NCBI RefSeq assembly: GCF_040566695.1
Contig: NZ_JBEXAE010000008.1
Location: 1 to 64,000 of the forward strand
Direction of reading: 5' to 3'
DNA from: Sediminicola arcticus
GTDB taxonomy: Bacteria > Bacteroidota > Bacteroidia > Flavobacteriales > Flavobacteriaceae
Length of the DNA: 64,000 bases
Shown here: piece by piece, positions 16,534-24,403 of the stretch
Layout: each line of letters opens with the position of its first letter
Position numbering within the stretch: position 1 is the stretch's first letter
Program-made: the position numbers and the translations under genes
Notes under the pieces: generated by a model
The model's input: only the letters and a program-made list of their open reading frames with translations
What the model was told of the DNA's origin: nothing
The model's database searches: none

Positions 16534-17101
16534 AGATTTTTGGGAGGAGAAATATAAAAATGGCCATTTAAAATGGGACATTGGTTATATTTCCACGCCA
16601 TTAAAAGAATATATTGACCAATTAGAACATAAGGAGATCAAAATTTTGGTCCCAGGTGCAGGTCATGGGCATGAAGTGGCCTACCTACTCCAATTGGGAT
16701 TTAAAAATGTATATGTGGTTGATCTGGCCAAACAACCTCTTAAACACATTGCTTCAGTTTGTCCAGGATTTCCAAAGGACAGATTGATACAAGCAGATTT
16801 TTTTGATCTCAAGCAAGATAAATTTGATCTGATTCTGGAACAGACCTTTTTTTGCGCGTTGCTTCCCGGTCGTCGTGCAGATTATGTTCAAAAAATGGCA
16901 GAATTATTGAGCCCTAAAAGTAAAATTGTAGGCTTGTTATTTGATTTTCCTTTAACAGAAGCCGGCCCCCCATTTGGAGGCATCAAAACAGAGTACGAAA
17001 CATTATTTAAACCATCTTTTCATATAAAAGTATTGGAGAGGGCCTATAATTCCATTCAACCACGAAAAGATAAAGAACTGTTCTTTATCTTTGAAAAGTA
17101 A
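16520..17101 (+). CDS. TPMT-family SAM-dependent methyltransferase
   Basis: 193-aa class I methyltransferase of the thiopurine S-methyltransferase family. The N-terminal FWEEKYKNGHLKWDIG is the family signature. The SAM-binding motif I is ILVPGAGHGHEVAYLLQLG, followed by the acidic strand end VYVVDLA, and motif IV includes FDLILEQTFFCALLPGRR. The natural substrate is unknown; bacterial members can act on halides, thiols or tellurite/selenium compounds. It starts inside the end of the S4-domain gene and is followed 11 bases later by a phosphoribosyltransferase, forming a three-gene unit. Confidence 0.9.
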   Translation: MNLNRDFWEEKYKNGHLKWDIGYISTPLKEYIDQLEHKEIKILVPGAGHGHEVAYLLQLGFKNVYVVDLAKQPLKHIASVCPGFPKDRLIQADFFDLKQDKFDLILEQTFFCALLPGRRADYVQKMAELLSPKSKIVGLLFDFPLTEAGPPFGGIKTEYETLFKPSFHIKVLERAYNSIQPRKDKELFFIFEK

Positions 17102-17112
17102 ACCAATACCTC

Positions 17113-17610
17113 ATGCAAAACCAAATTCTTTCACATACGCAGATACAGCACAAGATAAAACGTATTTCTTACCAGATCTACGAGGCTAATGTTGAAGAGT
17201 CGGAAATAGTCATTGCTGGTATTGAGGGCGGGGGCTTGTTGTTCGCAAAGAAGATCAGAAGGGTACTTCAAAAAATAACGGATGCCGAAATTATCTTATG
17301 CAAGGTATCCATGGATAAAAAAAATCCTGTTGCCAGTGGTGTGCAGACCTCTATTCCTGAAGAGGAGTATGCCAATAAATCTGTGGTATTGGTAGATGAT
17401 GTGCTAAATTCCGGCACAACCCTAATCTATGGGGTTCACCACTTTCTTAGGGTCCCTTTAAAACAGCTAAAGACTGCTGTTTTAGTAAATAGGAACCATA
17501 AAAAATATCCGGTAAAAGCAGATTATAAAGGTATTTCCCTATCTACTTCTTTACAAGAGCATATAAAAGTTGAGTTTAAGGCGAAGAACGACTCTGTTTC
17601 TTTAGCGTAA
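17113..17610 (+). CDS. PyrR-like phosphoribosyltransferase
   Basis: 165-aa type I phosphoribosyltransferase. The PRPP-binding motif is VVLVDDVLNSGTTL (about residues 96-109); IVIAGIEGGGLLFAKKI is the pyrophosphate-loop region. The closest described relatives are PyrR-type uracil phosphoribosyltransferase/regulator proteins of Bacteroidota, but no attenuator is visible here and no pyrimidine genes are nearby, so function stays open. It is the last gene of the S4-TPMT-PRTase group and overlaps the convergent aroK by 9 bp. Confidence 0.8.
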   Translation: MQNQILSHTQIQHKIKRISYQIYEANVEESEIVIAGIEGGGLLFAKKIRRVLQKITDAEIILCKVSMDKKNPVASGVQTSIPEEEYANKSVVLVDDVLNSGTTLIYGVHHFLRVPLKQLKTAVLVNRNHKKYPVKADYKGISLSTSLQEHIKVEFKAKNDSVSLA

Positions 17611-18114
17611 TCGCGATTTTATTTCCAAGGCAATATCCTGAGGGGTTCCATCACTAGGTATGGTATGTGTGGCCAAGGAATAAAATGGTGAACGCTCAAA
17701 TAAATGTTTTCCAAAAAATTCTGGTAAAGCCTCGTCTTCAATATGGGCAATCAAGGGTCTCTTGGACTTTTCTTTGGAAAGACGTTTTACCAGCTCCGGT
17801 ATGGACACCCTAAGATAAAACACATTGTTTGTATGCCTCGAAATCACTTCCATATTTCCACTGTAACATGGGGTACCTCCGCCCGTGGATAGAACAACAT
17901 CTAAATTATTTTCCAGAATCTCCAATACAAATTGATGCTCTAATTTTCTAAAACTAAGCTCTCCTTTTTCCTTAAATATTGCGGCAATTTTCATTCCGGT
18001 CTTATCCTCAATATAAGCATCTAAGTCTAAAAACCTGAAACCCAAATATTTGGACAACTCCTTGCCCACAGTGGTTTTACCACTCCCCATATAACCAACC
18101 AAAACAATTTTCAT
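17602..18114 (-). CDS. aroK: Shikimate kinase
   Basis: Phosphorylates shikimate with ATP, the fifth step toward chorismate and the aromatic amino acids. The 170-aa protein has Walker A (GYMGSGKTTVGKEL), the shikimate-binding DLDAYIEDKTG and STGGGTPCY motifs, and the lid-region RPL (KSKRPLIAHIE). The length is normal for the family. It converges on the phosphoribosyltransferase with a 9-bp 3' overlap and no terminator between them, so the transcripts must overlap. Confidence 0.95.
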   Translation of the reverse strand: MKIVLVGYMGSGKTTVGKELSKYLGFRFLDLDAYIEDKTGMKIAAIFKEKGELSFRKLEHQFVLEILENNLDVVLSTGGGTPCYSGNMEVISRHTNNVFYLRVSIPELVKRLSKEKSKRPLIAHIEDEALPEFFGKHLFERSPFYSLATHTIPSDGTPQDIALEIKSRLR

Positions 18115-18186
18115 CTGTAAATTTTGAGTAAAAATGATTCAAATAAAGGGGATTTCAAAAAAAAATAAATTTATTCCAAAAAACAC

Positions 18187-18216
18187 TTGTGAAATAAAAT
18201 AATGCCCTTATATTTG
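18187..18216 (+). promoter_or_regulatory. Promoter of tRNA-Lys
   Basis: TTG at 18187-18189 and TATATTTG at 18209-18216 with a 19-base spacer fit the Bacteroidota consensus. The mature tRNA starts 37 bases downstream. Confidence 0.75.
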
Positions 18217-18252
18217 CACCCGCAAACAGCAATACGCTAGAGCTAAAATAAT

Positions 18253-18325
18253 GACCTGGTAGCTCAGTTGGTAGAGCATCTCCCTTTTAAGGAGAGGGTC
18301 CTGGGTTCGAGCCCCAGCCCGGTCA
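18253..18325 (+). tRNA. tRNA-Lys (anticodon TTT)
   Basis: A 73-nt cloverleaf: D stem GCTC/GAGC, anticodon stem TCTCC/GGAGA with loop CTTTTAA (anticodon TTT), T stem CTGGG/CCCAG with loop TTCGAGC, discriminator A. No CCA is encoded after it. The acceptor stem GACCTGG against CCCGGTC has six pairs and one T-C mismatch at position 5-68, which is unusual in an otherwise canonical tRNA. Confidence 0.95.
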
Positions 18326-18342
18326 CAAAATCTTAAATGATT

Positions 18343-18378
18343 AAAAAAAGCCCAAAACTTGATGTTTATGGGCTTTTT
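18343..18378 (+). terminator. Terminator after tRNA-Lys
   Basis: A7-GCCCA pairs with TGGGC-T5; the inner bases AAAC and GTTT can extend the helix around a short loop. It lies 17 bases after the tRNA. Confidence 0.85.
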
Positions 18379-18457
18379 AAATTTTATGATACCACTGCTG
18401 GTATTTGTCCAATCTAAATTGAATCTACACGTTCACAATCTAACTTCAATTAACAAT

Positions 18458-18835
18458 TTAGGTCAATAATTCCTTTACTTTTTCAGCCGTCTATGGCTTA
18501 CTAATCATATTTATGACCATATCATATTCTTTTAATTTTTCCTTGTCCCTAATATCTAAAGAGGAGCCAACGACATAAATATCTATTTTTTCAGGGATAT
18601 CCAATTTTGCAAATTCGTCCAAAAACTCCCAACCATCAATAACTGGCATATTTAAATCTAAAAATATTACCTCTGGCAGGCTTTTTTTTGCCTTTAGCAT
18701 AAACTTTAAATTCTCTAAGGCTTATTTCCCGTTTTCATATACTATAATATTGGAGCAAAAACTACCGTCATAATTCAGCAACACCTTTGTTCCATAAACA
18801 AAAATCGGATCATCGTCAAAGATATAAAAGGGTGT
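18458..18835 (-). pseudogene. Response-regulator receiver-domain pseudogene
   Basis: The frame reads PFYIFDDDPIFVYGTKVLLN...NGK-stop-ALENLKFMLKAKKSLPEVIFLDLNMPVIDGWEFLDEF...DMVINMISKP-stop-TAEKVKELL. This is a CheY-like receiver domain with the acidic pocket (DDD), the phosphorylated Asp (FLDLNMP) and the Lys in SKP. Two single-base nonsense changes interrupt it (the expected Glu codon is TAA, the expected Leu codon is TAG), and a stop lies just upstream in frame, so the start is lost. A 69-aa remnant (18491-18700) is all that could be translated as one piece. No frameshifts are seen, which suggests fairly recent decay. Confidence 0.85.
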
Positions 18836-18841
18836 TTAATC

Positions 18842-19139
18842 TAAATTCGGGTAAAAATCAATCAACTACTCGAATATGAGCGATTTTTTTTAAAGAAAAT
18901 ATAATTTATTCCAATTTATTTAAAAAAATTGAAAACATTTAGGCAATACTTTTTTTTTACTCTAGATGGGTATAACAATCGTATGATCCGAAAACCACAC
19001 GCAACCCTTATAATAATTATTGTTGGGCTTATATTTTCACTGCTCAACTCAAATTACGGTATTTGGTTTCAATCAATTATGGATTCATAAGGTCATCTAC
19101 TACAAGGAAAGGTCTTTACGTGAGGTGTAAAAAAGAATA
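18842..19139. other. Gene-free stretch between two response-regulator remnants
   Basis: About 300 bases, very A+T-rich, with no coding frame that could be recognised on either strand. It may be the residue of further erosion of the signalling locus. Confidence 0.4.
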
Positions 19140-19593
19140 TTATAATTGTTGTGAAAAATTATTACTTCCCACAATTGTATTTAAAGATCTGAGTAATTTG
19201 TCATAACTGTACCAAAACGTAACAGTCTTTAATACAAGACCATGAAAAACATCAAAATCCTGTGGTTTGGTGATAAACCCTGACGCATCATTCTCCTACG
19301 CCTTTTTAACATCATGCATTGATGAAGAAGTACTTAAGATAACAACTGGAATATGTATTGTTAATTCTTGACTTTTAATAAAATTCCAAGACCTCATGAC
19401 CATTCTTTTTAGGCAGATTGATGTCTAGAAATATCAATTCCGGAAGGTTAGTGGTTTTACTCAAAATTCCAATAGCTCATGCACTATCTAACCTTACAGA
19501 AATTTTTCTGATTCCAATGTATGCCAAGACTTCACTCATGAGACAGAGATCAACTTCATTATCATCTACTACCAAAATATGTGTATTTTTCAT
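19140..19593 (-). pseudogene. Rcp1-type response-regulator pseudogene
   Basis: From an intact ATG at 19593 the frame reads MKNTHILVVDDNEVDLCLMS...LDSA-stop-AIGILSKTTNLPELIFLDINLPKKNGHEVLEF. After one extra T it continues IKSQELTIHIPVVILSTSSS...DVKKA-stop-ENDASGFITKPQDFDVF, then TFWYSY near the end. The LPKK(N/D)G segment, the late TKPxD and the C-terminal FW match the Rcp1 family of response regulators that partner phytochrome-like kinases. Two nonsense codons and one frameshift make it non-functional. A kinase remnant lies just upstream on the same strand. Confidence 0.82.
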
Positions 19594-19639
19594 TTATTTA
19601 GGATATACCGCATTTATATTTATTTGGATATATCCAAAT

Positions 19640-19905
19640 TTCCCCATCTTACATTTGTACTCTTTTTTTTACAAACAATACCAATTCCCGCCCGTTAATA
19701 TTCTGGATGCTGTTTTAGCGGTATAAACAGGAAAAAGGGAAGGGCATGATTTTCTTCGTCTACACCATTATCCGTAATCTTAAACAACCAATTTTATTTT
19801 TGTGGCACCGCAGTTTACATTGTTGAGGGCTACCCTCTGGGTCGTATTTAAGTACATCCCCTATAATAATTATGCTTTTTACTTGGGTAATTCTCTCCAA
19901 TTGGC
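19640..19905 (-). pseudogene. Remnant of a histidine-kinase ATPase domain
   Basis: Joining short minus-strand frames gives QLERITQVKSIIIIGDVLKY-DPEGSPQQ-CKLRCHKNK, then NWLFKITDNGVDEENHALPF, FLFIPLKQHPEY-stop-RAGIGIVCKK. These align in order with the N box (LKY), the G1 box (DNG), the F box and the G2 box (GIGxxxCKK) of a HATPase_c domain, as in phytochrome-like kinases. The N box, however, is degenerate, and at least one frameshift and one stop occur. It sits upstream of the Rcp1-like remnant, the usual gene order for such a pair. The rest of the kinase is absent. Confidence 0.6.
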
Positions 19906-20005
19906 GCTTGGCAGGCATTACCAAGAAGAAAGATTTTTAATCTGAAAGTGCTGAAAATATTTTCAACAACCTTGCCAGTGAAATGGTATACTTAAAAAAC
20001 ATGTC

Positions 20006-20013
20006 TATATTTG
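20006..20013 (+). promoter_or_regulatory. -7 promoter element of tRNA-Leu
   Basis: TATATTTG is an exact TAnnTTTG match, 14 bases before the mature tRNA-Leu start. No TTG is present at the usual -33 distance. Confidence 0.6.
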
Positions 20014-20027
20014 CATCCTCTTATTAA

Positions 20028-20111
20028 GCCCACGTGGTGAAATTGGTAGACATGCCACCTTGAGGGGGTGGTGTTCGCAAGGACGTGCTGGTTCGAATCC
20101 AGTCGTGGGCA
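20028..20111 (+). tRNA. tRNA-Leu (anticodon GAG)
   Basis: An 84-nt class II tRNA. The acceptor stem GCCCACG/CGTGGGC is perfect, the anticodon stem is CCACC/GGTGG with loop TTGAGGG (anticodon GAG), the long variable arm contains GTTCGCAAGGAC, and the T arm is GCTGG-TTCGAAT-CCAGT. Discriminator A, no encoded CCA. Followed at once by a terminator. Confidence 0.95.
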
Positions 20112-20112
20112 C

Positions 20113-20137
20113 AAAACCGCTTTTATAGCGGTTTTTT
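20113..20137 (+). terminator. Terminator after tRNA-Leu
   Basis: AAAACCGCT and AGCGGTTTT form a 9-bp stem with a 5-base loop, followed by further T residues. Confidence 0.88.
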
Positions 20138-20239
20138 TATGTGAAATTTTAACGAAGACAGATGGTTCATGAATTACTTCATCCGTACGAACATCCTGAT
20201 ACCATATAAATGATGTGATGGCTCCCCAGAAGCATCGGG

Positions 20240-20277
20240 TCTGTCGTGTGCACAAAACCGGTTTTATATTGGTTTTT
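20240..20277 (+). repeat. Degenerate copy of the tRNA-Leu 3' end plus terminator
   Basis: TCGTGTGCACAAAACCGGTTTTATA followed by TTGGTTTTT closely resembles the tRNA-Leu 3' end and terminator (TCGTGGGCACAAAACCGC...). The copy lies about 140 bases downstream of the tRNA end. Such repeats arise when an element integrates at a tRNA 3' end or when a tandem tRNA copy is deleted. The DNA between the two carries no recognisable gene. Confidence 0.55.
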
Positions 20278-20526
20278 CTTATACTATTTAGTGTCTCACA
20301 ATGATCGATGATTTAAAAATTAAACGTCCATGCGAATATCAAAAATATTTTAAAAACCACTTTTATCATGTCAATTCACATCAAACATGTGATATTTTAA
20401 GGAGTAATAATTTACTGTAAAATACCATTAAAAAGATTTTTCCTGTTATCATCTACTCAATCTTATTCTTTGTAATTTAGTTTCTTTGACCACATCCTAT
20501 TTGGATGTTAGATATATACTTAAAAT

Positions 20527-21777
20527 ATGGGAAAGAATGTCATTATTATTGGTGGTGGGATCATTGGTTTAAGCAGTGCCTATTATTTACTTAAGAATGG
20601 ACATCAGGTTACCGTTATAGACAAATCGGACCTTACTAAAGGTGCTTCTTTTGTAAACGCTGGGTATATTACACCAAGTCATATTATTCCATTGGCCTCT
20701 CCCGGAATGATGGCCAAAGGCATTAAAATGATGTTCAATAGTAGCAGCCCTTTTTATATTAAACCCCGTTTGGATTTTGACTTCCTAAAATGGACCTTGA
20801 ATTTTAATGCTTCCTCCACCAAAAAAAACGTGGAAAAAGCCATCCCGTTGATCAAGGATATTAATCTTTTAAGTAGAGATTTATACACGGAGATATTCGA
20901 TTCTGGTGATTTGGGCAACTTCCAGCTAGAAAAAAAGGGATTGCTCATGCTTTATAAAACAACAAAAGAGGGAAATCATGAGGCAGAAGTTGCAAAAAGG
21001 GCCGAAGATGAAGGACTAGAGGTAAAAATGCTGACCTTAAAAGAGCTTAATGCCCTGCAACCCAATTTGAGCCAGGATATCTTAGGCGCCATACATTACG
21101 AATGTGATGCCCATACCACCCCTACAGAGTTGATGCCCAAATTAGTAGACTATTTAAAACGAATGGGAGTAGTGCTAAAGACCAATGAAGAAGTTACGGA
21201 CTTTTCATTTCTAAACAGAAAAATTTCATCAGTAACAACCAATAAAGAAACTTATACCGCGGATGAATTTGTTTTGGCATCTGGATCTTGGAGTGAGGGA
21301 ATAGCTAAAAAATTAAAATTGAAGTTGTTGGTACAACCTGGAAAAGGGTATCGAATTAACGTACATAGAAAAACAGGAATACTTCTTCCAGCTATCTTAA
21401 TGGAAGCAAAAGTTGCAGTTACCCCCATGCAGGGCTTTACAAGATTCGCCGGGACCATGGAACTTTCTGGTATCAACCATGATATAAAAGCAGAACGTGT
21501 GCATGCCATAGCCAATGCTGCAACATCTTATTACAATGAACTGGACATCACGGAAACCGAAAAAAATGATGCTCAGTGCGGCCTGCGGCCTGTTTCCCCT
21601 GACGGACTCCCCTACATCGGCCGCACCTCAAGATATGATAATTTGACCATAGCTACAGGACACGCCATGATGGGATGGAGTTTAGGTCCGGCTACAGGAA
21701 AATTGGTGACTGAAATAATATCAGATCAAAAACTGTCTATGGATCTTGCTGGATTTCATCCTGATCGCTGCTTTTAG
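20527..21777 (+). CDS. FAD-dependent D-amino-acid dehydrogenase (DadA-like)
   Basis: 416-aa flavoprotein of the DAO/DadA family, which oxidises D-amino acids (D-alanine, D-hydroxyproline and others) to 2-oxo acids, passing electrons to the respiratory chain. The FAD-binding Rossmann motif VIIIGGGIIGLSSAYYL is at the N-terminus (residues 5-21), followed by the VIDKSDLTKGASFVNAGYI segment. The C-terminus has the family's GLRPVSPDGLPYIGR and GHAMMGWSLGPATGKL segments. The substrate cannot be assigned. It is isolated: remnants of signalling genes lie upstream and the carotenoid cluster lies downstream, behind its own promoter. Confidence 0.88.
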   Translation: MGKNVIIIGGGIIGLSSAYYLLKNGHQVTVIDKSDLTKGASFVNAGYITPSHIIPLASPGMMAKGIKMMFNSSSPFYIKPRLDFDFLKWTLNFNASSTKKNVEKAIPLIKDINLLSRDLYTEIFDSGDLGNFQLEKKGLLMLYKTTKEGNHEAEVAKRAEDEGLEVKMLTLKELNALQPNLSQDILGAIHYECDAHTTPTELMPKLVDYLKRMGVVLKTNEEVTDFSFLNRKISSVTTNKETYTADEFVLASGSWSEGIAKKLKLKLLVQPGKGYRINVHRKTGILLPAILMEAKVAVTPMQGFTRFAGTMELSGINHDIKAERVHAIANAATSYYNELDITETEKNDAQCGLRPVSPDGLPYIGRTSRYDNLTIATGHAMMGWSLGPATGKLVTEIISDQKLSMDLAGFHPDRCF

Positions 21778-21941
21778 ATATAATAGAACTGTTTATTTTT
21801 AAAACAAAACCCTGTCCCCATGATCTTGGGAGACTCAATTACTATTGTTACTTTTACCGTGATACAAATAACCCATGCATCTCAGTATTAAATTCAAAAC
21901 ATCACAGATTATTACCCAGAACACCTGAATTTTTTATTAAA

Positions 21942-22003
21942 ATTTAACGATGTATTTAACATTTACTAGGGTTTTTCTTGTAACTTTGTTTAACTATTTT
22001 AAC
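21942..22003 (+). promoter_or_regulatory. Promoter of the carotenoid cluster with repeated TTTAAC boxes
   Basis: TAACTTTG (21981-21988) is an exact -7 element 21 bases before the regulator ATG at 22010. TTTAAC occurs four times around it, at 21943-21948, 21955-21960, 21989-21994 and 21998-22003; the first pair is spaced by 12 bases within ATTTAAC repeats. The boxes could be operators for the adjacent MerR/CarH-like protein, but A+T-rich hexamers can recur by chance. Confidence 0.45.
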
Positions 22004-22009
22004 CAAATC

Positions 22010-22909
22010 ATGAACAACGTAAAAAAGATTTTTAGCATTAGGGATTTGGAGAACCTTTCGGGCATAAAGGCTCATACAATTAGAATTTGGGAGAAAAGGT
22101 ACAACCTGTTATCTCCAGAAAGAACTTCAACAAACATTCGAAATTACAGTTTGGTAAGTCTACAGAAATTGCTAAACATTACGCTTCTTTACAACAATGG
22201 TTATAAAATATCAAAAATAGCTAAAATTGAGGAGCATGATATTCCTTTGCTAGTGAAAGAAATTGTAGCGAAAAATAGTTTTAAAAACCATGCCATTAAT
22301 GCATTTAAATTGGCTATGGTTAATTTTGACCAGACCATGTTTTTTAATACCTACAATAGATTATTAGCAGATAAATCTTTTAGGGATATTTTCAATGATG
22401 TGTTTATTCCTCTGCTTAACGAATTGGGACTCCTATGGCAAACTGATACCATCAGCCCAGCCCATGAACATTTCATTACCAATTTGATTAAACAAAAAAT
22501 AATAATAAATACTGAAAAATTACAGAGTATTGAGCCTACCCGAAAAGATAAAACTTTTGTACTCTTCTTGCCAGAAAATGAAATACATGAATTAGGACTT
22601 CTTTTTGTCAATTATGAGATTATTCTTAGGGGATACAAGTCTATTTATCTCGGACAAACAGTGCCATTAGAATGTTTGATAGACTTGACCAAATATTACG
22701 AAACGCTTCATTTCGTATCTTATTTTACAGTAGAACCCTCAAAAGATAAGATCGATAAATATCTAGAAGAATTCACTACTAACGTTAACCAAGATGGTAA
22801 GTCCAAATTATGGATTCTAGGGTATCAAGTTCAAAATTTGAACAAAACCAAACTACCAGCTACCTTAAGCACCTTCAATTCCATTGAGCAATTGGTCCAA
22901 GAAATATAA
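22010..22909 (+). CDS. CarH/CarA-like MerR regulator with B12-binding domain
   Basis: 299-aa regulator. Residues about 7-75 are a MerR helix-turn-helix (FSIRDLENLSGIKAHTIRIW, EKRYNLLSPERT). The C-terminal half matches the cobalamin-binding region of CarH photoreceptors: the Wx9EH motif (W143, E153-H154 in LLWQTDTISPAHEHF) and an ExHxxG motif with the predicted lower-axial-ligand His193 (NEIHELG). CarH proteins bind adenosylcobalamin as DNA-bound repressor tetramers in the dark and fall off in light. In the best-studied CarH, a His follows the Trp; here it is Gln144. It heads the crt operon (27 bases to crtI), so light- and B12-dependent control of carotenoid synthesis is inferred. The ATG at 22010 is chosen over an in-frame ATG at 21950, which lies upstream of the -7 box. 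Confidence 0.85.
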   Translation: MNNVKKIFSIRDLENLSGIKAHTIRIWEKRYNLLSPERTSTNIRNYSLVSLQKLLNITLLYNNGYKISKIAKIEEHDIPLLVKEIVAKNSFKNHAINAFKLAMVNFDQTMFFNTYNRLLADKSFRDIFNDVFIPLLNELGLLWQTDTISPAHEHFITNLIKQKIIINTEKLQSIEPTRKDKTFVLFLPENEIHELGLLFVNYEIILRGYKSIYLGQTVPLECLIDLTKYYETLHFVSYFTVEPSKDKIDKYLEEFTTNVNQDGKSKLWILGYQVQNLNKTKLPATLSTFNSIEQLVQEI

Positions 22910-22935
22910 AACATAGCATACCACAACACCCCTTC

Positions 22936-24393
22936 ATGAGTAAAAAAATAATTATTATAGGTTCAGGGTTTTCTGCCTTATCAGCTTCTTGCTACTTGGC
23001 TAAAGAGGGATATGAAGTTGTCATATTTGAAAAAAACGATACTGTAGGAGGTAGGGCCAGACAGCTAATAAGAGATGGTTTTACCTTTGATATTGGACCA
23101 AGTTGGTATTGGATGCCTGATATTTTTGATAAGTTCTTCAATGATTTTCAGAAAAAAACTTCGGATTATTACCAATTAGACAAATTGAGTCCCGCATACA
23201 AAATTTTCTTTTCAGATGACGTTATTACCATTGGTGATCACATGGATAAAATCTGTGAAGAATTTGAACGCATAGAAAAAGGAAGTTCGGCTCGCTTGCG
23301 TAAGTTTATAAAAACTGCCCAAGAGAATTATGATATTGCCATCAATAAAATTGTTTTAAGACCAGGGTTATCCCCATTGGAACTTGTAACCAAAGAAACC
23401 ATATTACGCGTAGATCAATTTTTTAAGACGATAAGTCAGCAAGTACGCAAAGATTTTAAAAACCCAAAATTAGTATCTACCTTGGAGTTTCCTGTATTAT
23501 TTCTAGGTGCAAAACCCAATAAAACTCCATCTTTTTACAACTTCATGAACTTTGCTGATTTTGGTCTTGGAACTTGGCATCCCAAAGGAGGAATGTATGA
23601 AATTGTAAAGGCGATGAAGAGCCTTGCTGAGGAATTAGGAGTGACAATCCACACCAATAGTCCTGTGGAAAAAATCATTATATCTAATAAAAAAGTCAAG
23701 GGTATCATTGTAAACGGGGAAGAAATAGATGCTGATGTCATTCTAAGCGGAGCCGATTACCACCATTCTGAAACCTTATTGGATAAAGAACACAGGCAAT
23801 ATTCTGAAGCCTATTGGGACAGTAAGACCTTCGCCCCTTCCTCTTTGCTATTCTATGTAGGTTTTAACAAGAAATTAAAAAATATAGAGCATCATAATCT
23901 CTTTTTTGACACAGATTTTGAAAAGCATGCTGAAGAAATTTATGATGAGCCCCAATGGCCAAGCGACCCTTTATTCTATGTTAACTTTCCTTCAATAACA
24001 GATGCTAGTATGGCTCCCGAGGGATGTGAAACTGGATTTTTTCTAGTTCCAATCGCTCCTGGCCTGGAAGATACTCCAAAGTTAAGGTCACACTATTTTG
24101 ATTTAATCCTAAAACGATTTGAGAAGCGCACTGGTGAAAAGGTGAAAAAAAATATTATATTTCAGGAATCGTTTTGTGTAAATGATTTTAAGGAAGCGTA
24201 TAATTCCTACAAGGGAAATGCCTACGGAATGGCAAATACCTTGTTACAGACGGCCTTCCTAAGACCCAAGTTGAAAAGTAAGAAAGTGGAAAATCTTTAT
24301 TTTACTGGTCAACTTACAGTTCCCGGACCAGGAGTTCCGCCGGCATTAATATCCGGAAAACTTGTATCTGAACTAATTGCTATGAAAAATTAA
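22936..24393 (+). CDS. crtI: Phytoene desaturase
   Basis: 485-aa FAD-dependent CrtI-family desaturase that converts phytoene to lycopene in the membrane. The N-terminal dinucleotide-binding motif is KKIIIIGSGFSALSASCYLA, followed by FEKNDTVGGRARQ and the DGFTFDIGPSWYWMP segment. The C-terminal signature is TGQLTVPGPGVPPALISGKL. The length is typical. It is the first biosynthetic gene after the CarH-like regulator and is followed 10 bases later by crtB, which together are the minimal lycopene-forming pair. Confidence 0.94.
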   Translation: MSKKIIIIGSGFSALSASCYLAKEGYEVVIFEKNDTVGGRARQLIRDGFTFDIGPSWYWMPDIFDKFFNDFQKKTSDYYQLDKLSPAYKIFFSDDVITIGDHMDKICEEFERIEKGSSARLRKFIKTAQENYDIAINKIVLRPGLSPLELVTKETILRVDQFFKTISQQVRKDFKNPKLVSTLEFPVLFLGAKPNKTPSFYNFMNFADFGLGTWHPKGGMYEIVKAMKSLAEELGVTIHTNSPVEKIIISNKKVKGIIVNGEEIDADVILSGADYHHSETLLDKEHRQYSEAYWDSKTFAPSSLLFYVGFNKKLKNIEHHNLFFDTDFEKHAEEIYDEPQWPSDPLFYVNFPSITDASMAPEGCETGFFLVPIAPGLEDTPKLRSHYFDLILKRFEKRTGEKVKKNIIFQESFCVNDFKEAYNSYKGNAYGMANTLLQTAFLRPKLKSKKVENLYFTGQLTVPGPGVPPALISGKLVSELIAMKN

Positions 24394-24403
24394 TATCTGG
24401 ATT

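Noticed and set aside
19418..19726. Plus-strand 102-codon frame in the signalling remnant region
   Set aside because: It is antisense to the Rcp1-like pseudogene; it shows no protein-like pattern of its own.
19992..20255. Minus-strand 87-codon frame across tRNA-Leu (CPRLDSNQHVLANTTPSRWH)
   Set aside because: This is the antisense translation of tRNA-Leu and its terminator, a well-known spurious annotation; the tRNA explains the sequence.
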